Source: a virus. From it: a stretch of 30,074 nt of DNA. The notes under the pieces were generated by a model, which saw only the letters and a program-made list of their open reading frames with translations, was not told the origin of the DNA and did no database searches. Both the position numbers and the translations under genes were made by a program. Every line of letters begins with the position of its first letter. Within the stretch, counting starts at the first letter, position 1. This document shows, one piece after another, positions 22,603-30,074 of this stretch. The stretch is from the IMG/VR virus record IMGVR_UViG_3300028548_001823, positions 1 to 30,074 of that record; one strand, 5' to 3'.

Positions 22603-23247
22603 TTATAATCCAGTAGTCGAAACAGTACCAGCCGCAATAGAGCCCGTAGGCGCATTGAAGTGGTTGTTTATCCGAACGATTGCACCAATTCCTGCCGCAG
22701 AAAAATCTTCATTGGCCGCGTCTTCCGTCCAGCCCATTAACCTTACATTAAGCGTGTTAGTAGTAGCCAGTGTGCTAATAGCTAACATTCCGTAAGATAG
22801 GCCGGTGTCGTCAGAGCCGGTGATACTGGTTGTAAAGTTCGCGTTTAAAAAAACTGACGCACGAGCCGTAGCTTCACTCGTCCACGTAGCATCCGTTGCA
22901 ATCACAAACAACTGGTTGGGATCGTCGCAAATAAATGCCTTTACAGCATGAGACGAGTTAGCCCCAGAACCAGGCCAGTAATTACTCCAAACCGGTTTTC
23001 CGGTACTGCTTGAAATGTACTCACAGCCCTGGAACACGCCCAATAAACTGACCGTTCCGCCCGCAGCCGCTCCCGCAGCATCAATATACCCCGAAGCTAA
23101 CGGAATAACAGGTTGACCGTGATACAGCTTGGTAGTGTTGTCGGAAGCAATTTCGTACATACTATAGCTCGAAACGCCCGTAGAATTGGACCCCGAACCT
23201 AATTTACTAAGAGGCCGAAGGCCCCACTTATCATTTGTATTCGCCAT
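22603..23247 (-). CDS. Capsid-adjacent virion protein (decoration candidate)
   Basis: This 214-residue protein starts MANTNDKWGLRPLSKLGSGS after GAGGTG. It is beta-rich and uncharged. The phrases YSMYEIASDNTTKLYHGQPV, YIDAAGAAAGGTVSLLGVFQ and VRLMGWTEDAANEDFSAAGI fit a small jelly-roll or decoration fold. It lies directly before the major capsid gene, where head decoration or cement proteins are often encoded. No signal peptide or membrane helix. The function is inferred from context. Confidence 0.72.
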   Translation of the reverse strand: MANTNDKWGLRPLSKLGSGSNSTGVSSYSMYEIASDNTTKLYHGQPVIPLASGYIDAAGAAAGGTVSLLGVFQGCEYISSSTGKPVWSNYWPGSGANSSHAVKAFICDDPNQLFVIATDATWTSEATARASVFLNANFTTSITGSDDTGLSYGMLAISTLATTNTLNVRLMGWTEDAANEDFSAAGIGAIVRINNHFNAPTGSIAAGTVSTTGL

Positions 23248-23279
23248 TATAGCACCTCAAAAAGTTACATCGAATGTGC

Positions 23280-23768
23280 CTATTTTCTAGGCCCACCGAA
23301 AGTTACACGAGATTGACGGTCAGGTTGACTGATCGTCATCGATGAATGTGCATTCTCTCTCATCATGTCGTGATCCACTGCGTCCATCTGGTCTTTACTT
23401 CGACTCTTAAAGTAAGCGGTCCTTTCGGCAACAGTTTCATCCGGAATCCGAGCAAGAAGCAATCCCCCTATCCCAAACACACCTTCAAATTTACCTGTTT
23501 CAACAACGGGGGATTCAAAATCAGGATACTCGTCCTTTCGGACCAGTTCCCAACCTTCCCTCAGTTTTGCACTGATGTTCTTAGTGTCATCAAACCCACG
23601 CGTTTCGGCGCGAATCCAACGATGCCTAAACCCATCAGGAGCAGGCGGTGCGTCTAATATAGACGGTGGAGCCCAAGGCTTACGAACAGCCTTTTTCTCC
23701 CGAGTTTGACTAGCGCGAGAAGTACGGTTAACAACCGAACCGTCTGTCTGGTTTTTTTGTTCAGTCAT
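23280..23768 (-). CDS. Basic head-module protein, unknown
   Basis: This 162-residue protein has a disordered basic N-terminus (NRTSRASQTREKKAVRKPWA). It then has a small folded part with HRWIRAETRGFDDTKNISAK, LREGWELVRKDEYPD and GVFGIGGLLLARIPDETV. It ends Arg/Lys-rich (DRQSRVTFGGPRK). I recall similar proteins between scaffold and capsid genes of uncultured marine phages, with no known role. It may be a minor head or assembly protein. Confidence 0.68.
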   Translation of the reverse strand: MTEQKNQTDGSVVNRTSRASQTREKKAVRKPWAPPSILDAPPAPDGFRHRWIRAETRGFDDTKNISAKLREGWELVRKDEYPDFESPVVETGKFEGVFGIGGLLLARIPDETVAERTAYFKSRSKDQMDAVDHDMMRENAHSSMTISQPDRQSRVTFGGPRK

Positions 23769-23774
23769 ATTCTT

Positions 23775-24644
23775 TTACTCCTTCACGTATTTCGCATATT
23801 CTTCAAGAGGCACACCCAATTTTTTTGCTATGGAGATTTGGCTCGGGGTGAGTCGAACCTTTCTCCCACTGCGCCCAGAAGATACTCTTGAAGCTCCCAT
23901 AACTGTCTGAGCGGGGCGTTTAGTAACGTCGTTTTCGTTGTTTCCGAACTTGTCGGAAATACGTCGATCTAATTCAGTATAGTAGTCTTCGCCTTGCGGG
24001 TCAAATCCCTCGTCTTCAACCAATCTTTTGTGTATTCCAAAAGCTGCATAAGTCATAGCTTCGTCTGAGCCAAACCAGTTATTACGACTAGCCCACTGTT
24101 CTGCTTTAGGGTCAGGTCTTTTTGGTTGTTGAGCAGGCATAGGTTGACGCGCTTGGTGCTGTTGTGCCGCCGCTTGCTGCTGTTGTGCCGCCGCTTGCTG
24201 TTGTTGTGACCTTTCAGACTGCATTTTTGCCTGCGCTGCTCGGTCTTGTTGGATTGCCAAGCTGGTAAGGGCTCTTTGCGCCTCAACGGTTGCTTTACTG
24301 TCTCCAAGCTCAATAGCCCGCGTCAGTTCTGCTTCTGCTTGATGTACTTGAGTATTTACACGACTGGTGTACTCCGCAACATAGTTCGTGTCTAAACTAG
24401 ACATCCGATGTTTAAGGTCTGTCGATTCATTTTGAACAGCCTGGGCGTACTTTATAGCCTCCTGCTCACGCCGCTCGGCTTCACGCATCTTCTTGGTAAG
24501 ACGACTAATACGCTTTTGAGTTGAGTTTTCTGCTTTTGAAAACTGATCTTCGGTATCTTTCGCGTCCTCGGTAACTTCAACTTCTATCTCTTCGACTTCA
24601 GTGTCTCCAACCTCTATTTCGACTTGATCGTCTTTATCAGGCAT
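23775..24644 (-). CDS. Capsid assembly scaffold protein
   Basis: I prefer the second of two adjacent ATGs (24644), because AAGGAG is six bases from it and only three from the first. The protein (289 residues) opens with a very acidic segment (QVEIEVGDTEVEEIEVEVTE). A long charged coiled coil comes next (KRISRLTKKMREAERREQEA and onward to ~150), then a Gln/Ala-rich tract (QQQQAAAQQQQAAAQQHQA, ~150-170). A C-terminal domain with WASRNNWFGSDEAMTYAAFG and a basic Arg-rich segment (GRSGRKVRLTPSQIS) follows. An acidic coiled-coil protein with a basic C-terminus two genes before the capsid gene is the typical scaffold layout. No protease domain is fused to it. Confidence 0.82.
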   Translation of the reverse strand: MPDKDDQVEIEVGDTEVEEIEVEVTEDAKDTEDQFSKAENSTQKRISRLTKKMREAERREQEAIKYAQAVQNESTDLKHRMSSLDTNYVAEYTSRVNTQVHQAEAELTRAIELGDSKATVEAQRALTSLAIQQDRAAQAKMQSERSQQQQAAAQQQQAAAQQHQARQPMPAQQPKRPDPKAEQWASRNNWFGSDEAMTYAAFGIHKRLVEDEGFDPQGEDYYTELDRRISDKFGNNENDVTKRPAQTVMGASRVSSGRSGRKVRLTPSQISIAKKLGVPLEEYAKYVKE

Positions 24645-24654
24645 CATCCTCTCC

Positions 24655-25134
24655 TTAATTTAATTGATGAATGTCTTCGGGGTCCAAAATGGTCGATAAA
24701 ATTTCATCGTCATTAAGGATTCGGACTTCTCCCCCATCTATCTGAAAGCGTGAGCCCGCATAACGGGCAAACATCACCCATTGCTTTTCATGGCACCATG
24801 CACCAGAAGGAAATTTAGTTGTGTCTTTGTAAGCAAGAGGGCCTACTTTAAGTACATATCCAACTTGGGTAGAGATTTGGCTTTTCTCCTGAGTTTCCGT
24901 TGGGAGAAAAATACCGCCTGTGGTTTTGTCTTTACCTTGATAGGGTAAGATTAAAATCCGCCAGCCCGTAGGGTTAGGCATCCGGTCTAAGAGAGTTTTA
25001 CCGATTGCTTCCGGATTAAGGCGTGGTTTATCCACGTAAGCGTCAGCAAGGTTATCGGCAGTTTTTTCTTCATCTGCCTTTGCTTTTGCTGCGGCCCTTT
25101 CTTCGTTAGCAAGTTCTTTTGCAGTCTTTTTCAT
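24655..25134 (-). CDS. GroES-like co-chaperonin
   Basis: This 159-residue protein starts at an ATG overlapping the upstream stop (ATGA). Residues ~54-150 match the Cpn10 fold: GWRILILPYQGKDKTTGGIF, with GGIFLP (73-78) in the place of the GroES mobile-loop GGIVLT that contacts GroEL. VGYVLKVGPLAY aligns with the GxVVAVGxG strand, and IDGGEVRILNDDEIL with the C-terminal strand. A ~50-residue N-terminal extension rich in Ala/Lys/Glu is absent from cellular GroES. Phages such as T4 (gp31) replace GroES to fold their capsid protein. Here the gene sits two genes before scaffold and capsid genes, which suggests the same job with host GroEL. Confidence 0.88.
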   Translation of the reverse strand: MKKTAKELANEERAAAKAKADEEKTADNLADAYVDKPRLNPEAIGKTLLDRMPNPTGWRILILPYQGKDKTTGGIFLPTETQEKSQISTQVGYVLKVGPLAYKDTTKFPSGAWCHEKQWVMFARYAGSRFQIDGGEVRILNDDEILSTILDPEDIHQLN

Positions 25135-25325
25135 ACAGAATGCTCCTGTTTATCTAGCAGGCTCTTGAGTTCCTGTTCCACGTGAGTAAGGCTATCTAAA
25201 TTACCCATAAGCTCACGATAGTGTTCCATAGATTTGACATTACCGAACACCATCAAATCTGTTATGGCTTGCCGTCTTTCTTTTGAAATACGGAAAACCG
25301 CTTCAGCTACATAAAGTTCGTCCAT
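25131..25325 (-). CDS. 64-residue helical protein, unknown
   Basis: The ATG at 25325 follows GAGGAG three bases away. The 64 residues are helical and charged (ISKERRQAITDLMVF; ELMGNLDSLTHVEQELKSLL), with no membrane segment. It is the first gene after the 81-base gap that follows the endolysin, and its stop overlaps the co-chaperonin start. It may be a small assembly or regulatory protein; nothing diagnostic is visible. Confidence 0.65.
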   Translation of the reverse strand: MDELYVAEAVFRISKERRQAITDLMVFGNVKSMEHYRELMGNLDSLTHVEQELKSLLDKQEHSV

Positions 25326-25341
25326 CTACTCCTCGCATATA

Positions 25342-25358
25342 ATCAAACATTGTTTGAT
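25342..25358. promoter_or_regulatory. Inverted repeat upstream of the co-chaperonin/capsid genes
   Basis: A perfect ATCAAAC-ATT-GTTTGAT inverted repeat lies 17 bases before the 64-residue gene, inside an AT-rich 81-base gap. On the minus strand a poor promoter-like pair (TTGCGT, 17-base spacer, TATATC) ends at its edge. It could be an operator or a weak hairpin; evidence is positional only. Confidence 0.35.
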
Positions 25359-25406
25359 ATAATCCTATCACAACTTATACGCAAGGCGCTAGAACAAAAT
25401 ACTTGA

Positions 25407-25877
25407 TTAAGAAATTTTCTCGAAATGAGGGCCGTCAAGGAAAGGTCTACGCCCCTGCGAGCGCCGTAAATCTACATACGCCAGCATGGCAGCTTCAGAG
25501 GTTCCGGGGTAAGCTCGAATATCGCCCTCAGACCACGCCGCCCCCCACTTAACGGCAACACCTAGCTCTTCGGCAGCTTCTTTCATGGCGTCTGCAATCT
25601 CATCATAAACATTTATCTCCCAAACGCCTGTATTGTTTACATACGCCATAAGGTCTACCGCATGGGAATAGCCGTCTTCTTGGGGAAGGTGTTTGGATTT
25701 CATTGTTTGAGAGAGGCCTGCTGCTACGTTAGCCTCTTGTTCAGCAATCGTTCGAGTCCCTGCAATGCACCCGAAGTCCACCGTGGTCAATTCAATAGCG
25801 CGTTTAACCACCTCTATCAGTTCGGGATGTACCCCCTCTAATTTAGACAAGCTACGCTGGGATAACTTAAAGCTCAT
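25407..25877 (-). CDS. Endolysin, M15-family (VanY/T5-like) peptidase
   Basis: This 156-residue soluble enzyme should cleave peptide cross-links in peptidoglycan (L-alanyl-D-glutamate or DD-peptidase type). The N-terminal part SKLEGVHPELIEVVKRAIEL matches M15C lysins. The zinc site is visible: SKH (His63) with GYSHAVDLMAY (Asp75), an expanded SxHxxGxAxD motif, and DGPHFE with Asp148 as probable catalytic acid and His151 as third ligand. There is no signal peptide or SAR anchor, so release must depend on a holin. The start overlaps the upstream stop (ATGA). Unusually, it lies in the head module between portal and capsid genes, far from the holin-like genes. Confidence 0.9.
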   Translation of the reverse strand: MSFKLSQRSLSKLEGVHPELIEVVKRAIELTTVDFGCIAGTRTIAEQEANVAAGLSQTMKSKHLPQEDGYSHAVDLMAYVNNTGVWEINVYDEIADAMKEAAEELGVAVKWGAAWSEGDIRAYPGTSEAAMLAYVDLRRSQGRRPFLDGPHFEKIS

Positions 25878-26431
25878 TCTTCTGGCCGTTTAAAAGGGTT
25901 GATTGGCGGAACAACTTGTGTTGTTTGCAATGGAGACGAATAATTAGTGGCAACCCTTACATTAGTGTCTCTTGGCGGCATAGGAGTAAGGTTTGCAATA
26001 GGGTCTACTACCGGAGCGGTAACATCTGGAACAACGCCCGTCCACGGACCGCCGTAGGGGTTAAACGGGTTAAATCCAGGTGGAACAGGAACTTCAGTGT
26101 CAGGAACAGGTGGAACAGGAACTCCAGTGGGGTTAAACGGGTTAAATCCAGGTGGAACAGGAACTCCAGTGTCAGGAACAGGTGGAACAGGAACTTCATA
26201 GCCAGGGTTAAAGGGTTTATCGTCTGGACCAACAGAACCAGGAACTCCAGTGGGGTTAAACGGGTTAAAGCCCCTATAGTCAAAAGTTTCGGCGACAGGA
26301 ACTTCCGCCGTAAAGTCGCCCATGCCCACCTTGTCCGCCATCGTCTCTATACCCGTTGGCGGAGGAGTGGGTGGAGTCATAAGTTTTTTTAGCTGTTCCG
26401 GGGTAAAGCCGTAGTTCAAGTTATATGCCAT
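25874..26431 (-). CDS. Pro-rich repeat protein, unknown
   Basis: This 185-residue protein begins MAYNLNYGFTPEQLKKLMTP. After a ~50-residue leader it is dominated by repeats of PVPPGFNPFNPTG and VPVPPVPDTEVPVP (residues ~55-125), then a polar tail (VATNYSSPLQTTQVVPPINP). There is no signal peptide or membrane helix. Pro-rich extended repeats could serve as a flexible spacer or binding tract in the virion. It is encoded between a small basic protein and the endolysin, with overlap to the latter. No family is recognised. Confidence 0.62.
   Translation of the reverse strand: MAYNLNYGFTPEQLKKLMTPPTPPPTGIETMADKVGMGDFTAEVPVAETFDYRGFNPFNPTGVPGSVGPDDKPFNPGYEVPVPPVPDTGVPVPPGFNPFNPTGVPVPPVPDTEVPVPPGFNPFNPYGGPWTGVVPDVTAPVVDPIANLTPMPPRDTNVRVATNYSSPLQTTQVVPPINPFKRPEE
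26057..26275. repeat. 72-bp tandem repeats in the Pro-rich gene
   Basis: A unit beginning GGGGTTAAACGGGTTAAA at 26057 repeats at 26129 (offset 72 bases, 24 codons, almost identical) and partially at 26252. On the minus strand it encodes PGFNPFNPTG plus PVPPVPDT units. Confidence 0.85.
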
Positions 26432-26442
26432 CAGCTAACGCC

Positions 26443-26658
26443 TTATTTTGTAGACTCATTATAACCTATAAAACTTGTGCCTCTGGTCGCGGCACCCGCG
26501 CCCCGCATTTTTATCTTGCGCGGAACATCACCGCACATTGGCGCGGGAGCAGTTTTTCCATAAGGAATACGACCTTGGCCTTTAATATCGGCATACGTTA
26601 CCGCCTTTGGGCTCTTGCTGGGCGTAGCGCCATTTACTTTAATTTTTCGATTTTTCAT
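26443..26658 (-). CDS. 71-residue basic protein, unknown
   Basis: This small protein starts two bases after the portal stop. It is strongly basic and Gly-rich (MKNRKIKVNGATPSKSPKAV; GQGRIPYGKTAPAPM; PRKIKMRGAGAATRG) and predicted disordered. A single Cys lies in PMCGDVPRK. The position right behind the portal and the charge suggest a DNA- or portal-associated virion component, but no function is known to me. Confidence 0.66.
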   Translation of the reverse strand: MKNRKIKVNGATPSKSPKAVTYADIKGQGRIPYGKTAPAPMCGDVPRKIKMRGAGAATRGTSFIGYNESTK

Positions 26659-26660
26659 TG

Positions 26661-29111
26661 CTAAGTTCCCTCGTTGTTACGTTGTTTAAGTATCTCTCTC
26701 TCCATTGCGGCTTGAATACGAGCACTTGTTTGACGTTCTTGCGCCGCAATACGCTCGTCAAATTGTTCCGACCGCATTTCTTGATTTTGTGAATCCAACT
26801 GAAGTTTGGCTTGGTCGATCTCATTGTCCGCTTGATCATTCTGTGATTTCGCCTGAATTTCCTGTTCCTTTAATTGTATCAAAGGATCAGGTGCGCCCGC
26901 GCCCGACAACTCGCCGGATAGTTTTTTAACCTCCTGCAAGCCTTCTGCAATGAACCTTGCGGTCGAACGCTCTATCTCCAGCATCTGTTCGTCGTCGGCA
27001 GGTTGTCCCCCACTTTGTTGAACCTGTTGTAGATAACCTTCCGCCGCTTGTTCCCGCGCAGCAATTTGAACGTGCTCCATAACGTGCTTTTGAATCGTCA
27101 TTGCAACCGGAGGCATACTGCCAACAATAGGAGATGTCCCAAAAACCAAATGCGCTGTAATGTGTGCCTGATGATCTTGCCCTTCAAAAGCTTTTAAAGG
27201 AAGCATGTCCAATGAATTTATGTTTTCTTGCGCCGGATCAATCGGTGCAGGCTCTTCCATCGGCACCGACTTCATTATACGATCTACGTCCGGAACACCC
27301 AAAGCTTCGTACATATCACGATAAACTTCGTGGATATTATGTATCTCCGGCGCTTGGGTTGCCAACTGCATCTTTGTCTGCGCCATCATTATACGCTGCG
27401 CTTGGCTAAATACATTCGGATTACTAACCGGAACAACATCTACACGATCATTAAAATCGCTTTGCATGATCTTTTCATCGCCGCCAGGCACCGAATACGG
27501 GTACTCTTGGGGCAAACTCTCAGACATCACACGGGCAAGGATCTTAAATTCTTTCCGCATGGCATAATGCAGCCGCTTGTGAACAGCGCTCATGACGCGA
27601 GCGCCTTGCTCCATCATAGCCATCGTCGTGCCAACCGCCGCCTGCTGATTACCGTCGCCAACTTTAAGATCAGTTATTGTCGCAAACCGTTGTGCAGCAT
27701 CTACCACAAAACCAAGGAGTTGAAATAATGTCTGGTCAGGCCCCTTGAAAGGCAAAGGCATTAAACTGTCGCGGATAGCACCGCCGGGGGCGTCCACGTC
27801 TCGAAACTCTCCGGGCTGTAACGGGTTGTCGTCATCCCTGATCCGTAGGCCGCGGGCCTTGAAACCAGCGGGAAGGTTCGACAACGTACCCGCATCAATC
27901 AACTGCCGAAGCGCCGACGTAGCCGTTCGCGACAAACCACCAATAGTGTGGATTAACCCTAGACCATAAAAGCCAAAGCCGGGTAAAAACTTATAATGTG
28001 TAAAATATTGTATTTTTTTACGGATAACATCTTCTTCAAGATAGTTTCGACGAATAGATAGAATTTGTCCGTTGTCCTCGGAGATTGTGACAACATAGGG
28101 TATTTTTATTCCCGTAAACTCGCCGTCTTCATCTTCGTCTTCGTAACCTTCTAAATCTAGATCTGCATGGCACTCTAAAATAGTGCAGTCATAATCTATT
28201 TGACCCGGCTCTTGACCGTCAATTCTATTAAACTCATCCTCTAAAGAGGTCAATTCTTTCTGCGAAGGTATAACCTCAACGTCTAAGTAAACTCCGGCTA
28301 CTTGACGCTTTCTCAAATCATTTAATGACATGCGCACTACTTGAGTGATATTAGGGCATGTTTCAAGATCGCTAGTCTCGTACGGAACAACGAGGTTCTC
28401 CGCGGGTACAAACTTGGATACCGCTCTATCGAGCGTTTCGTCGTAATACGTTTTCTTAAAAGTAGAACCCGCCAACGGCAAGAAGAACAACATCTGATCC
28501 ATATCAGGCGTGTATTCTTCCATTACATTAGTAATGTAATAGTTCATAAACTGTTTGACGCGCTGCGCTTGCTGCGTCTTCTTTTGCGTCTCTTTGCCCA
28601 TCACAACGGTGCGAACCGGACCCGAAGGCGGCAAAAGTTCGTTAAAAGCTTGCGCCTGGAATTGCGTGGCAGCCTCGGCTAATAAAGGATGCGTTACGCC
28701 GGAGGCTCCCCGAAAAGGCTGTGTGCGCTCTTCGTAGCTAAATCCCAGCAACTCTAACCCATTAGAATACGCTTCTTCCCAATCTTGGCGACTTGCTTTG
28801 TTAGCGTCAAATTCACCTAAAAGCTCTGAGGAAAGACGCTGAAGGTCGCGGTCTGGTATCTCTTCTGCCAAATTAGCGCCAAAATCTTGGCTCTCGCCCC
28901 GCTGATCGCTCGGATCAAAGTCAATAGTAACCCCGCCGTCTTCTTCTGGCGTGATTTCAATACCTTCCACATCCTCGGCCTGTATCATTGCCATAACATC
29001 GTTTTGTGAGTCAGGCAGGATTAACTCGATTTCCGCCGTCAAATCCTCTGGATCTAACTGCGACGGAACATTGTTATCCATAAAACCCGCATTTGTTTTT
29101 CCGTTAGCCAT
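26661..29111 (-). CDS. Portal protein (head-tail connector)
   Basis: This 816-residue protein would form the dodecameric DNA gate at one capsid vertex. An acidic N-terminal ~100 residues precede the portal core: RQDWEEAYSNGLELLGFSYE, RTQPFRGASGVTHPLLAEAA, FMNYYITNVMEEYTPDMDQM and FFLPLAGSTFKKTYYDE, phrases typical of large podovirus portals. The clip/stem region is marked by FKGPDQTLFQLLGFVVDAAQ, and a Gly-rich GLIHTIGGLSRTATSALRQL helix is present. The C-terminal ~120 residues are long Gln/Glu/Lys-rich helices (IQLKEQEIQAKSQNDQADNE), a barrel-like extension. Its size and extension resemble P22-type rather than HK97-type portals. Loss of this gene would block DNA packaging. Confidence 0.9.
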   Translation of the reverse strand: MANGKTNAGFMDNNVPSQLDPEDLTAEIELILPDSQNDVMAMIQAEDVEGIEITPEEDGGVTIDFDPSDQRGESQDFGANLAEEIPDRDLQRLSSELLGEFDANKASRQDWEEAYSNGLELLGFSYEERTQPFRGASGVTHPLLAEAATQFQAQAFNELLPPSGPVRTVVMGKETQKKTQQAQRVKQFMNYYITNVMEEYTPDMDQMLFFLPLAGSTFKKTYYDETLDRAVSKFVPAENLVVPYETSDLETCPNITQVVRMSLNDLRKRQVAGVYLDVEVIPSQKELTSLEDEFNRIDGQEPGQIDYDCTILECHADLDLEGYEDEDEDGEFTGIKIPYVVTISEDNGQILSIRRNYLEEDVIRKKIQYFTHYKFLPGFGFYGLGLIHTIGGLSRTATSALRQLIDAGTLSNLPAGFKARGLRIRDDDNPLQPGEFRDVDAPGGAIRDSLMPLPFKGPDQTLFQLLGFVVDAAQRFATITDLKVGDGNQQAAVGTTMAMMEQGARVMSAVHKRLHYAMRKEFKILARVMSESLPQEYPYSVPGGDEKIMQSDFNDRVDVVPVSNPNVFSQAQRIMMAQTKMQLATQAPEIHNIHEVYRDMYEALGVPDVDRIMKSVPMEEPAPIDPAQENINSLDMLPLKAFEGQDHQAHITAHLVFGTSPIVGSMPPVAMTIQKHVMEHVQIAAREQAAEGYLQQVQQSGGQPADDEQMLEIERSTARFIAEGLQEVKKLSGELSGAGAPDPLIQLKEQEIQAKSQNDQADNEIDQAKLQLDSQNQEMRSEQFDERIAAQERQTSARIQAAMEREILKQRNNEGT

Positions 29112-29119
29112 AATCGCTC

Positions 29120-30070
29120 CTAATCTTCGGGTTTTCTTCCAAGAATTTTGTCATATTGGTTCCGTATAATGTCCATCACGGTTGGCGGTTCTGGTTCTGG
29201 TTCTAATGGTGCATCCCTGGGTATTAAATAACGGGGGTCACCTTTGCCTTTTTCTCTCAAAAACTCAGCGAAATCTTCGTTGAACATCGCAAGCCCGTCA
29301 AGGTTATCGACTTGGCCCTCAGTTAACGGATCACCAAACGTCATGTCTCCTGTGTCTTTGACCAATTGCATTGCTTCTTCTAAGCTAAGCTTGGGATTTT
29401 CCTCCAGAAGTTTTTCAATAGCTTCAGGGTTAGGCCACCCTTTTCCACTATCCATCGCCTTTTCTAGTAGGCTAGTAAGGCCATGCCCCTCCCCCGCGTC
29501 TTTATAAATCTTAGCGAGAGCGTGTGGTGCGCCATGGGCGCCCAGCGTTGAAGCATAGTCATCATAGGACTCCCGGATCTCAGGGGAGGACGACTGCCTG
29601 TGCAGGAGTTCATGCATCACAGCCGCTCCGGGAGAGCGAGATGTCTCGGGAGAATGCACGTTCAGCCTTGGATCATTAAAAGGCAGGCCTTGTTGAAAAT
29701 AAATGCTGTCCGGCCTAAGGGAGCCTGGTCCCTCAACCGTCGTGGAGGCAAGATTCTTGTATTGTTTGTTGATTTTCTCAAAAAGTTCCTCTTCTCCTAA
29801 ACTTCCTATGCCCTGCTCTGTTTCGGGGGGGTTAACATACACGCCTAAAAAAGTTGAACGAGGGTTCTCCCTGTCGAGGTAAAGTGTGTCGGCGGTGTCT
29901 ACCATAGCGGTACCGCCAGGCCTGTAAGGGTGATGCCCAAAGGTGCGTATGTTCGCCATACGTTTTTTGTCGAAAGGGACTCCGCCAGTACGAGCAAGAT
30001 AAGACGGAAGTCCGTACTTGCCGCTAAATCTAAAATCCTCGGGGAGTTGCCCTTGGAGATCGACCATCAT
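29120..30070 (-). CDS. Zincin-like metallopeptidase (HELLH), possibly N-terminally open
   Basis: The visible 316 residues begin MMVDLQGQLPEDFRFSGKYG four bases from the window edge. The codon before is GAG, so the true start may lie outside. The centre holds SPGAAVMHELLHRQSSSPEI with a HExxH zinc motif (His153, Glu154, His157); a third ligand could be among ESYDDYASTLGAHGAPHA. The C-terminal part is acidic with Pro-rich LEPEPEPPTVMD. There is no signal peptide in the visible part. Being just upstream of the portal gene, it could act in head maturation or be an injected virion peptidase. No prohead protease of the usual serine type is seen in the window. Confidence 0.7.
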   Translation of the reverse strand: MMVDLQGQLPEDFRFSGKYGLPSYLARTGGVPFDKKRMANIRTFGHHPYRPGGTAMVDTADTLYLDRENPRSTFLGVYVNPPETEQGIGSLGEEELFEKINKQYKNLASTTVEGPGSLRPDSIYFQQGLPFNDPRLNVHSPETSRSPGAAVMHELLHRQSSSPEIRESYDDYASTLGAHGAPHALAKIYKDAGEGHGLTSLLEKAMDSGKGWPNPEAIEKLLEENPKLSLEEAMQLVKDTGDMTFGDPLTEGQVDNLDGLAMFNEDFAEFLREKGKGDPRYLIPRDAPLEPEPEPPTVMDIIRNQYDKILGRKPED

Positions 30071-30074
30071 CTCA

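Overview
This window is a dense, single-strand late/structural gene block of a tailed bacteriophage. Every convincing gene is on the minus strand, so transcription runs from about 30 kb down to position 1. Genes are packed with ATGA, TAATG and TGATG overlaps, and no gap exceeds about 185 bases. The gene set (large portal, scaffold, HK97-fold-type capsid protein, short adaptor/neck proteins, one long repetitive fibre, large Ala/Gln/Gly-rich internal-virion-like proteins, no tape measure, sheath or tube) points to a podovirus-like marine phage of a Gram-negative host, plausibly an alphaproteobacterium. The virus type comes from gene content and the host is inference. No integrase, tRNA, CRISPR or host housekeeping gene is seen.

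Layout in transcription order. (1) 30070-25407: a zincin-like protein (HELLH) open at the window edge, portal, a small basic protein, a Pro-rich repeat protein and an M15 endolysin. (2) 25325-21679: a small protein, a GroES-like co-chaperonin, scaffold, two virion-associated proteins and the major capsid protein, closed by a strong TTCG-loop terminator (21627-21656). (3) A TTGACA promoter candidate and a 5' leader that could fold restart transcription into two virion-type beta-rich proteins (21494-20234). (4) 20188-14877: the accessory island, holding two paralogous holin-like membrane proteins, then CsgF, CsgG, a curlin-repeat protein, a FecR-domain periplasmic protein and a CHASE2 adenylate cyclase. 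(5) 14800-8490: adaptor/neck proteins, small virion proteins and a 1138-residue fibre. (6) 8428-1: a two-gene small membrane-protein cassette, a large tail protein, and three large internal/ejection-type proteins, the last running off the window.

The notable system is region 4. It encodes what looks like a complete minimal type VIII (curli) export line: an outer-membrane lipoprotein pore (CsgG), its extracellular cap/adaptor (CsgF) and an acidic secreted curlin-repeat substrate. This is followed, in overlapping genes, by a FecR sensor-like protein and a CHASE2 class III cyclase whose catalytic residues are all intact. Late in infection the phage could make a pore and amyloid at the cell surface and at the same time alter host cAMP. 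I recall reports of CsgG/CsgF-like genes in marine pelagimyophages, so the pore genes alone may not be new. The coupling to curlin, FecR and a cyclase inside a podovirus-like structural operon is what deserves attention.

Three short genes missed by ordinary length cut-offs are supported by start/stop coupling or a good ribosome binding site: 54 aa (8264-8428), 57 aa (12259-12432) and 29 aa (5744-5833).
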